From Garcia nutans (Eukaryota > Streptophyta > Magnoliopsida > Malpighiales > Euphorbiaceae), in NCBI GenBank assembly GCA_947685225.1, contig CANTUV010000032.1, positions 23,195,501-23,259,500 on the forward strand: a stretch of 64,000 nucleotides of DNA, given 5' to 3'. Shown here in pieces: positions 1-9,847 of the stretch. The notes under the pieces are model-generated. The model saw nothing but the letters and a program-made list of their open reading frames with translations. It had not been told where the DNA came from and did no database searches. A program made the translations under genes and the position numbers. The first letter of the stretch is position 1. Each line of letters starts with the position of its first letter.

Positions 1-320
1 TTGGAGAAGAAAATATCATCATACTCATACAGAGTAGACATATTAAAATAAAAGTCAGAATCATCGTTCTCATAATCATAAACTACAAGGTTCTCAAACT
101 ATTTTTCGATGAGAGTAGCAATTTCCTTTGGAGTCTTCTGGATCTTGAGGACAATTCCCTTCTTTTATTATTGGCTGGATTCCTTGTCGGCTGGCAAGAG
201 AAGCTTTTTCTCAATTTGTTTCACTAGCTTAGCAACATCAGCAAAGATCTCAAAACCTGGAATTAGCTTCCCCATGATCATGATTGGCTCTGGCTTCCCT
301 TGGAGTGGTCCCAGATCTGG
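1..320 (-). pseudogene. E1 Tat-type element: protease-RT linker fragment
   Basis: Read on the minus strand, this matches the same element type at about 28610-28925 (E5), in the acidic, lysine-rich stretch between the protease/G-patch region and reverse transcriptase. The shared order includes the acidic block and the segment ending in a Pro-Leu-Gln-Gly-like turn. The reading frame is broken by several stops. It is the downstream continuation of the E1 gag at 3100-5086, separated from it by the E2 LTR. Compared with E5, roughly 550 bp of E1 is missing at that junction. The window edge cuts the rest of E1 pol. Confidence 0.7.
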
Positions 321-3099
321 AGAGGATATTTATTTGTGATATGTGAAATTACTTAAATGGGCATATAAGTGACAAGATTTTAGTTAAATGGATGAGGGCA
401 TTTAAGTAATTGCTTTGTTAGGATTGCTTGGTGGAGATTTAAAGAAGAAGAGAGGTTTGAATTGTTTTCATTTTTCTTTTCTTTGCTTGGTGTGGCCGGC
501 TACCAAAGGGAAATGGAGAGCAAGTGAGGTGTTTTGATTTCTAACATCAAATTCAAGGGAGAATCAAAGGATTAAGTTGGAGATTTGTGAAATTTCTTCA
601 ATTGAGGTAAGTACTCTCTTGTTTTCCTTTGTTATTTTGAGGTTGTGTTTGAAGTGAGTTATGAATTGTTGATTTTATGATTGGGTGTGTTGAGATTGAT
701 TGTAAGCTACAAAGTTAAATTGGTGTTGGTTTTGGTTTGATGATGGTAAGTTAAATGGATGTTGATTTTGAAAGAACAAGAGTGAGATTGTTTTAGGGTT
801 TTGAAATGTTGAGTGATCAAATGAGTTGTTGATGTATTGTTAATATGAATATTGTGATGAGCATGCAAGATATGTGTTAATGATATTGTTTATATTCATT
901 TGAATGAGATTATGTTGTCCATAATGTGTTTAAATTCTATCAAATGAGATTTGGTCATTGTTTAGGGTTTTGTTCATGAGAGACACGGCCAAACCAAGGA
1001 AGAGACACGGCCAACCTATAGAATTTTGGAGACACGGCCAAGTCTAAGAAAAATGTGGCCGTGTTGGAGGATTTTTGGAGAGACACTGCCGTGTCCCTTG
1101 CCCATGTCTGCCACTGCCAATTTGTATTGAGAGACACGGCCACAAGCTTGGCCGTGTCCCTTGAGTGTGTTGGCTATTGTGAGTGTCTTTTGCTCTTCTT
1201 GTTTTGTTGAAATGGAACATACGTATGATGATGCATATGACACTATATGAACAATGTTATGTGTTATGCATTGTGAATCTTGTGAATGGTAATGTGTTAT
1301 ATGAATAATGTACTTTGTAATGTTACATTTATGATGCTATATGTAAAATGTGAATGATATGATGAGGAAATTGATTATGTATAGCTTGATTGGAGTAGTT
1401 CTTGATGTAAGTACAACTTACCTAGATGCATTCTTTTATATGGTTTGACACTTAATGTAATGTGACTAATGTTGTTATTTGTATAGTGTGAAAGCTATAA
1501 TGATCATCCAAAAAGGTATGTGCAATGCAATTTGTTATGATAAATGTTTTAATAATGATTGAAATGAAATAAATGGATATGTTATTTATATGATGATGAA
1601 TTTAAGATACATGTACAATGAAATTGATTATGTATGCTTGAATGATAAAGTGTATAATGTGAATTGAGACATAAAGAGATGTGAAACTAATGTTCTGAGT
1701 TCTAATGATGTGAATGATATGATTGAAGCATGCCTAGATGATATGTTTGTGTAGTTAATGTAATTGATGTTGTATATATCATTGATGAAAGATGAAATGT
1801 GATTTGAGATGTAATGAGATGTGAAGCCATTGTGATTGGCTATGATAATTCAAATATGATGTGAAGCCATTGTGATTGGCTATGGTAACTCAAATGTGAT
1901 GTGTGAAGCCATTGTGATTGGCTATGATGATTCAATTGAGATTGGAAAGGATAATGAAATAATAAGTGAATTGTGTAGCTAATGTGTTATTCCATTTTCA
2001 GAGTTTGTTGTTGGTGGCATGCCTAATAACAGTAACAATCTCTTGAAGTTAGGTTGGCTAAGTCCTTGAAGCCTAATTGAGATGTTACAACCCTTGAAGC
2101 TAGGTTGGATTGGTTCTTGAAGCCAAGTTGGGTTGAAACTTAGCATGCTTTGTTCCCCTTGAAGCTTGGTTGAACCTAAATCCTTGAAGCCTAGTTGGGA
2201 TAATGATAATGATAATGTGATAATAAAACCAAAGCATTAACTCTGAAAGTCAAATTGCATATTAGTGTCTTTTGGGCCCGAGTCTGTCTTTGTTGTCAAT
2301 ATGATATACAAATGTTGAAACAAGTGAGATCTATGGTTGACTTTGTTGGAAATGTGATTCATGATTGGTGAATTGTGAGTAATATAATATTATGAAGTAT
2401 GTTGTGTAATGTGTGTATTGATATATTGATTGTGAGTGTTAGTGATGGATTATGATTGATGAATTGTGAATAAAACAATGTTGTGAAGTATGATTGTGTA
2501 ATGCGTATATTGATATATTGATTGTGAGTATTAATGATGGATTGTGGTTGGTGATAATGATATGTATATTATTAATGGAATTAGTCGAGATATATGAAAG
2601 GTACAATTCAAAAGGAAAAACATGATAAGATATTAATGGTATATGAAAGTGATATTTCATTATATGTTAGAATTTCTATAATGTATGTTAATATGTTATA
2701 TTTGTACTACTAGGCTCTCGGGCTTAGCGCGGATGTGTAATCGCGCAGGTGACTAGGTGGAAGATATGAAGTCTTTCATTATGCCACGAGAAGAGTAAGA
2801 GTTTGTCGAGACCAACTAAAGGGTGATGCATACATGTATATCTTTTAATTATGATGTATTTTGATGAAGTGTATTCATATGTATAAATGAAGTTTTGGTA
2901 GAGTTAAGATTATATATATATTTAAGATTATTAAAAGTATAATGATTTTGTAAATGTTCTTTAAATGAATGTATTGTGGTTTGAACACTGTTAAAGGATT
3001 TTAAATTGTAACGAAAAGTGGCATCCTTATACTTTATATACTTACTGTATGTATATTAGGTATAAGTATAGTACTTATATGGAGTATCGGGGTGTTACA
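321..3099 (+). mobile_element. E2: 5'-truncated Tekay-type LTR (solo remnant)
   Basis: This segment is homologous in order to the E11 LTR (52633-54929): the AAATTACTTAA block, the CTTGGTGG block, the GAGACACGGCC palindrome array (about 975-1160), three tandem copies of a GAAGCCATTGTGATTGGCTA unit (about 1824-1935), the CCTTGAAGC/AGGTTGG repeats (about 2040-2200), a TTAGCGCGGA block and the terminal GGTGTTACA at 3091-3099. The first ~165 bp of the LTR is missing, and no primer site or internal region follows. It is therefore a solo LTR that lost its left end. Sequence on both sides is E1 in minus orientation, so it inserted into E1. No gene is seen in it; the short open frames in the palindrome array are shadows. 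Confidence 0.8.
975..1160. repeat. GAGACACGGCC / GGCCGTGTC palindrome array in E2 LTR
   Basis: At least six GACACGGCC or complementary words occur in under 200 bp. The last pair forms a perfect inverted repeat, GACACGGCC at 1133-1141 and GGCCGTGTC at 1150-1158, with an 8-nt loop. The same array, in the same order, is present in both E11 LTRs. Confidence 0.85.
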
Positions 3100-5086
3100 G
3101 CTACCTTCGTTAGGATCTTGAGTGGGCACACATTTATGGTAGATCTATCATCAACCATGACACATGGATTCCTTTTTCCTTTGACTTCTACCTTGATGAA
3201 AAGCGGGCAGATGTGATCTCTTCCTTCTTCTAGCAAATTAACATATGAAAAATGATAACATTCCTACATCAACCTTATTCTTCTTCTAAGCATCATCACC
3301 TTTCTTTACTTCCTTAGCCTTGTTCACTGCCATAAAATGAATCAACTCATCTGGTGCTGCAGAAGTGAAAATCTGCATGCTCACCATAACTTTGGCCATA
3401 GTTTCCTGATGCTTCTTTGATATGGCCAATAAATCCTAGATGCTAATACTGGCTTGAGTTCTCTTCAACTGCTTAAGAACAACATCATCTTCCTCTTCTT
3501 TACCTCATGTCTCAGCCTCTTTACCCTTATCGGCTTTGACTTCCTTTGGTGGAGGCCTTGCATAAGGCTTATCAGAGCGAATATTCAACCTTCATCCTTT
3601 TCGGGCTCGGACCAGGTCTACTCTTATTTCTTTGGTTCTGACTCATCATCACTGTCGATTGAATCCCAGAACTCATTGACAACATAGATGGCTACTTCCT
3701 TGTTAACCACAACTTATTCCATCTAGCTAAGAATCTCTTTTTCTTTAGGTTCCTCGCCATCTACATCTTGGAAATAAGATAGAACAAACTCCTACCATGA
3801 AGGTTGCTAGTGGTGGTACTCTGTTGAACCTTGGTAATGGATTATCCTTCGTGTTAGGCTTGTTAGGTTTGGGCAACTTTCCACTTTCAATCAAATTTTG
3901 GATCTCACTCCTCAAACTCAAACATTTGTCCATCTCATTCCCCTGTATTTGGTGGAATTGACAAAATGTCTTAGCATCAAAATTGGGCAGTAGAGGATTT
4001 GGCAATAGGTGAGGAATAAATGATTGCAACAACCCCTTCTTATGTAGCTTATTGAAAACCTAGTACAGTGGCTTTCCCAACTGTGAAAATTGCATTAACA
4101 TCAATTTCCTTAACATCAATTGCCTTTAGGGTGCTTTGATTGCCAGATTGATAACTCTATTTCTCATTCCTTCTTATAGAAAAATGGTTCTTCTCCCTTT
4201 CCCAATCTTTTATTTGTAAACCATCTTGGATAAGGTCTTTAAAATCTCTAATTAGTGTATGGGACATCCATTCATGAAGATTAGGTAGCACCCCTCTCAC
4301 AATCATCCTAACCTGATTTGACTCATCGGGCCTTTTCTTAAGCAATGCAGCCTTATTTCTCCACCTTTTCACATAGTCAATCAAATTTTCATTTTGTTTC
4401 TTCTTGATTGACTTAGCCGCCATCAAAATAACTTCCAACTCGGCATTGTAACCATTCTGTTGGATGAAGGCCTTACACAATGAATCCCAATTATTTTAAG
4501 TACTATCTTTTAAGGTGTTGAACCAGTTTTGCACAATAGGATATAATGAAAGCATGAAGTGCCTTAGAGTCTGAGCCTTATTAGCTCAAGAAAACTGCAT
4601 GATGGTGATATATTTCTTGCTATGTAGATGAGGATTCCCAGTTCCATCGAGCATCTTGAACTTGTAAGAGACTTCCTCATCTTATTCAAATAACTTGTCT
4701 ACTTTCGACATCTCATCAAACTTCAACTTCTTTTCACACTTATTCTCTAAATCAACAATCATCTTCTCTACATCTAAAGTTTTAGTCTTTTCCACCATTG
4801 ATTTCTCCACAATCTTCGCTTCTTTCTTCTTATCCTAAGAATCTTTGAAATATTGAGCCCAATCATCATCATCATGAATCATCACTTGGTCAACATTAGA
4901 GGCCACTTCGCCAACTTTAGCCTTTCCTTTATCCTTTAGCTTCTTAGTACTAGCAGATGCTTCAACAGTGTTCCCCAATAATGTTGCCAGCTGGTTCTTC
5001 ATGGTCTCAGCTATGGTCCTCTTTAGTTCTTCCATTTTAGAGTTGAGGGTGATATCTATCATCTTCTGAATCTGTTCAGATTCCAT
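3100..5086 (-). pseudogene. E1 Tat-type gag with start of protease
   Basis: Minus-strand frames give, from N to C terminus, a start at 5086 (MESEQIQKM), an acidic/lysine-rich N-terminal part, a retrotransposon gag core (about 4480-4157, with YVKRWRNKA and RGVLPNLHEWM), a degenerate knuckle (FCQFHQIQG...DKC, about 3990-3920) followed by a RSEIQNLIESG helix, and near 3200-3100 the start of an aspartic protease (CVMVDD-like). Frameshifts and stops separate these blocks. Gag would form the virus-like particle and bind genomic RNA. The order matches E5 gag, but E1 is too damaged to be active. Confidence 0.75.
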
Positions 5087-6364
5087 TGCTTTTGGTGAGA
5101 AACTGACTAATTCGTTATTGGATTCTACATCACTGGAGTAGATCGAATTGTCATAGTCTCTTGAACTGCTGTGCTTCAAGTCTGTGAGCCAGAAAGAATC
5201 AATGCCATGTAATGCAATCCATGTATGCATGGATGCACACGTAATAGACAAACAAATATAGTTAGGCCATTCCTTCCAACCTTATATCTTTCACACACGA
5301 ATGACAAGTCTCTTTTCCTAGGTATATAGTCAACAAAATATCAACATCGAATATCTTATTTTTAAAAAATTCACTCGGACTGTTTAACGCATAGTTGTGT
5401 TCTCAAACTTAGAAATCAGTCCATGACAATTTACATTAATTAAGCCTTAATCCATTGGATCAACTGAAAATAGCTTTTACGCTATATTATGAGTTAAAAC
5501 TAAATTAAAGGTTTATCATAAATAGATTTTCTATTTTGGAAAAATAACTAATGATTCATGACACAAACAAGCCCATGATTAACAATTCTTGGTAGAAATT
5601 AGTCCCTTAATTGATTTTTGGTATTCCATAATTGATTAAAAAGAAGAAGGTTAAGAAAAGTCATAATTTGAATGAAGTGAAGAATAATTTTGTTTCAAAG
5701 CCCAATGTAAAAAGGTTTGTTCAGATTCCATTGCTTTTGGTGAGAAACTGACTAATTCATTACTGGATTCTACATCACTGGAGTAGATCGAATTGTCATA
5801 GTCTCTTGAACTGCTGTGCTCTAGGTCTGTGAGCCAGAAAGAATCAATGCCATGTAATGCAATACATGTATGCGTGGATGCACACGTAATAGACAAACAA
5901 AGATAGTTAGGCCATTCCTTCCAACCTTATATCTTTCACACACGAATGACAAGTCTCTTTTCCTAGGTATATAGTCAACAAAATATCAACATCAAATATC
6001 TTATTTTTAAAAAATTCACTCGGACTGTTTAACCCATATTTGTGTTCTTAAACTTAGAAATCAGTCCATGATAATTCCCATTAATTAAGCCTTAATCCAT
6101 TGGATCAACTTAAAATAGCTTTTATGCTATATTATGAGTTAAAACTAAATTAAAGGTTTATCATAAATAGATTTTCTATTTTGGAAAAATAACTAATGAT
6201 TCATGACACAAACAAGCCCATGATTAACAATTCTTTGTATAAATTAGTCCCATAATTGATTTTTGGTATTCCATAATTGATTAAAAAGAAGAAGATTAAG
6301 AAAAGTCATAATTTGAATGAAGTGAAGAATAATTTTATTTCAAATCCAAATGTAAAAAGGTTTG
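5075..6364. repeat. 645-bp direct tandem duplication in E1 leader and gag start
   Basis: Sequence 5075-5719 is repeated at 5720-6364 with an offset of 645 bp and a few percent differences. The unit contains the gag start (complement of ATG at 5086, repeated at 5731), the conserved TGGCTCACAGAC leader block and AT-rich leader. In the upstream copy, on the minus strand, the gag start runs into unrelated sequence after five codons. Confidence 0.9.
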
Positions 6365-6921
6365 TTTAAAAAAAGAATCTCGAGCTTTGAATTTGGGCCA
6401 TGAGGTGGAAAAGGATTTTAACACATCTAAAAAGGTTTAATGTCTAAAGACCATCTTGAAAAAGAGTTTTAAAATATTTTTGGACTTTTTGCTTAAAAGA
6501 AAAAACCTATTTTGAGCTTACAATATAATTAGGTCATATTATAAAAAGAACAAACCAAATAGACCATGGTTCAAACTAAGATATATCAATCATAGTCAAA
6601 CAATAAGCATTTGGTAAAAACCTAAGGAAAGAACTAGGCCAATTAGATGAGCTTTAGCCTTTGGGCTGAAAAGTTTAGGTTCCCATAGCAAGTATATACC
6701 AAAAGGTATGAGGCTATGAGTAGTTATACCATGCTCGATCTCCATACCTTGAATGAAAGTATGGTATCCCTTTACATGACATAACACGGGTTACTCGAGC
6801 ATCCTAACTCATACACACAATGTAATATAAATGATACAATGGATAATATCATAATAAGATAGAATAAAATAATATAAAGACCAATATAATTAACTTTCCT
6901 TGTCCCTAGTGGAGTCACCAT
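6365..6921 (-). other. E1 5' leader and primer-binding site
   Basis: This is untranslated leader between LTR and gag, homologous to 31440-32025 of E5 and 46150-46520 of E8. The complement of 6903-6920 reads TGGTGACTCCACTAGGGA, the Tat/Ogre-type primer-binding site. It starts 1 nt from the LTR end. From memory this site is usually attributed to tRNA-Arg; I did not check this. The block GGTACGAGGCTATGAG-like at 6690-6730 is the piece found inverted at 9049-9150. No gene is seen. Confidence 0.75.
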
Positions 6922-9048
6922 TGTAAGTGGAGATTTTTTCCTCCACTCTCATATGGAATGGTTCTTTCGATTTCGACACTGTTAGGCTCAGGGCCTTAGA
7001 GAACACAGGCCTAAACTCAAAGAAAATGGAGTAACCACTTGGATGGGCTAGAAAAATAGAAAGGGATGGATGAATCGATTCTTAAGGAATCCCCAATACC
7101 CTATTAGGTTTGAAAAGTTGGGTATGCATGGGGAAGGTGAGAATGACCCAGCACCCTTATAACCCCCAGTTTATTACAACCGGCCTCCTTTTCAAGTCTA
7201 AATATTATTAAATTCTTAACTTGTTGAATATCAAGCACACTACATGCAATTCAAAATAAATAAATATTCATTGTATTAAAATTATAGAGTGTCCAAACAA
7301 GCAAATAAAAATAGGTACCCATATAAGATGGAAACATGCCCTTGCTATAATGTCCAATGTCCAATACTAAAAAAAATAGGACACCAACCATTTGGTCGAA
7401 ACATGTCCTTTACATCAATCCAAAACTTAAAATAAATAAATTACATCGATCCTAACAAATAAGGCACCGCAAAGTGGAAATATGCCTTTTGCATTCTTGA
7501 AATCAAAATAAACCAATTAAAACATCCAACCATTCTTAATGAATAAAATAGAAATAAATCATTCATCATAAGCACATAATTGATCAAATAATTAAATATA
7601 ATGGTTCAATCTTAAATAAATCATTAAATGCATAAAATTAAGATTTAAATATTAAATTAGAGTTTTTAGGGGGAAAATTAGGGTTTTAGGGAAAAATTAG
7701 AGTTTTTAGGGTGAAATTAGGGTTTTAGGGTGAAATTAAGGTTTTAGGGTAAAATTAGGATTTTAGATGGAAAACTAGGGTTTTAAACTAAAATTTAGGG
7801 TTTTGGTTATCAAATTAGGTTTTGGTTTTAAAAATATGTAAATTGGGTTTTGGATGAACTAATTATGGGTTTGATTTTAAAAACATTTAAAAAATAGGAT
7901 TTTGGATGAACTATTAGGGTTTTATATTTCGAAAATAATATTTTGGATGATCAAATTAGGGATAGAACATATAATTTAAACTTAAACCTAATGGATTAGG
8001 GTTTTAAATCAAATTATTAGGGTTTTATAATTTTAGAAAATAAGATTAGGGTTTTTAGAGTAATATTAGGGTTTTGATAAAAACTAATAATTATAATACT
8101 ACTAATGGTTTGGCTATTGAGTATTCTAATGAATTATTAGGCAAAAAAAATAATGGTTTAAAGGATTGACATAGGTTGTGAGCTAAGATCAATTTTCTGC
8201 CCAAAGGTATTTGAAAAAAAAATGTTAACTGCTTCTATGATTTAAAAATAATGGCTACCGTGATATATTAAAAGCAATGTTAATAAACTAAATAACCATT
8301 GTGAATTTAAAGCAAGATAAATAAAGAACTCAAACCTCCATTGTTGACTCCACCAATATTTTACGTTTAAGCCTTCTTCTTGCACTAGTGCTAAATCTTG
8401 GTTGAGCAAAGCAAAGGTAGTAGCTACTGCCTTTCTAATGTATGTTTTTTTCTGGGCTGATAGTAATTGGTGTGTATTGATTATTGCTTTCCTTTGATAA
8501 TTCTCTCCTTAATATTTGTGGCTACTCATTAAATTTTTAGGCTCTCTATTTATAAATGTAAACTAGGTTAAAATTAGGAGATACCGAGCTAAATTCAAGC
8601 TTAATCCGAATTTCCATATTGAATTAAAATACTTTAAGTTTGACATGAAAGAGTGGCCATATAGAATTAAAATGTGTTTAATTCGATATGGACCAAAATT
8701 CATATTAAATTAGATTAGTCCAATTTGATATGGAAGTATTCCATATCAAATAAAAATTAATTCCATATTGAATTAGATTAAGTTCTAATTTGATATGGAC
8801 CATCCATATTGAATTGGACAAGCCCAATTTGATATGGCATGATCCATACTGAACCAAACCTTCTTCAACATCAAATCGGACCATTTTAGGGCTTTCAAAA
8901 TTGAACCGGCTTATTTTAGGCCTTATAAACTGGACCAATCTAATTAAATGCTTTAAACTAGGTTTAAGCCATTAAGAATGGACCAAACTTGACTAGGCCT
9001 TCTTTAATTAGGATCGGACTAGCTTAGGGCCAAAATTAAGGGTTCACA
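6922..9048 (-). repeat. E1 5' LTR (Tat type, 2127 bp)
   Basis: On the plus strand the LTR reads TGTAAGTGG...AAGGGTTCACA; on the minus strand it starts TGTGAACCCTTAAT. It is bounded by the primer site at 6903-6920 and resembles the LTRs at 32026-34213 and 48858-51082 in module order: a GGAAACATG...GGACACC block, a telobox-rich zone (about 7660-8090), a CCATTGTTGGCTCC block (8338) and a palindrome zone (8640-8830). No protein gene is seen. The telobox zone has about nine exact AAACCCTA words (LTR sense). Confidence 0.85.
8640..8830. repeat. Palindrome zone of E1 LTR
   Basis: Repeated TTTGATATGGA words and complements. The clearest pair is TTTGATATGGA at 8724-8734 and TCCATATCAAA at 8740-8750, a perfect 11-bp inverted repeat with a 5-nt loop, about 300 bp from the LTR start. 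Confidence 0.85.
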
Positions 9049-9150
9049 GTTATGTAAGGGATATCGTACCTTCACTTAAGGTATAAAGATTGAGCATGGC
9101 ATAACCACTCATAGCCTCGTACCTTTTGGTATATGCTTGCTAAGAAATAT
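9049..9150 (+). repeat. Inverted fragment of Tat leader at an LTR junction
   Basis: Plus-strand sequence here is the reverse complement of the leader block at 6680-6785 (and 31789-31885): it contains GCATGGCATAACCACTCATAG and GGTATATGCTTGCTA-like words in element-sense orientation, while the surrounding E1 and E3 LTR pieces read on the minus strand. It abuts the E1 LTR start at 9048 and an E3 LTR piece at 9151, and is best read as a rearrangement scar. Confidence 0.75.
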
Positions 9151-9847
9151 GGTTAGGGTTTTATAAGTTGGAAACAATTTAGGGTTTAGATTTTGCAAAA
9201 AGGGTTATGGTTTCAACTACCGGGTGTATTTAAATGAACTTAAAATAAACATAACTTAATGGCATTATCCTGTAAAGCTCATTGAACATTATTGGAATAA
9301 ATCACAAGTATGAAATTCATAATATCAATTAACTGGACTTGCTATGATTTTAAAGAACTTAGAAAATAAAACCTGCATTGTTGGCTCCTCCCAATGTAGT
9401 GTATTGAACCAAACTTCTAAATTCGAAAGCTTGGATAAATGAAGATATTAGCTAGTGCCTTTTAGCTGCTGCTTGATAAAATTGTTGGTTGTTCTTGGTT
9501 GTAGTCGATTGATTCTTGATCAATGAATGTTGCCCCCCTCTGTGCTTTTTAATGCTATATTTATATAAAACACATTAGGTTAAATCTTTTAAGACTCCCA
9601 AAGCTAATCAGATTATAGTTAAAATTGGAAGTTGATTTAAATTGAATCCAGACACAATCAAACCCAAAGTTTAGAAATAATGTTGAAACTCAAGACTATT
9701 GGCGAGTCGTGGGCTACTAATTCGGGCCTGCAGTGAATTAGACATGCCAATTCTCTGCGGCTAGGGCTGTGCCTTAGGCCTACGATGAATTGGGGTTTCT
9801 AATTCATCGCATGCCTGGCCTGCAGCAAATTGGGGCATGGCCCCTGC
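9151..9847 (-). repeat. E3 Tat LTR, left piece (interrupted by E4)
   Basis: Contains the AGGGTTT words and the CATTGTTGGCTCC block (9374) in the same order as the E1 LTR, followed by a GC-richer zone with GATGAATTGGGG and AATTCATCGC words. It continues at 17768 after the E4 insertion; the E4 target duplication CCTGC is at 9843-9847. The half of the LTR nearest the primer site is missing here and appears, inverted, at 19205-19903. Confidence 0.75.

Noticed and set aside
955..1243. Overlapping short frames with repeated RDTAVS/LAVSL-like words
   Set aside because: They are translations of the GACACGGCC palindrome array inside an LTR. The same frames recur at 53390-53772 and 60549-60931 on both strands and have no other protein feature.
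7660..8090. Interstitial telomere block
   Set aside because: TAGGGTTT words are separated by unequal AT spacers and recur at the same place in several LTRs, so they are an LTR zone and not a telomere fusion.
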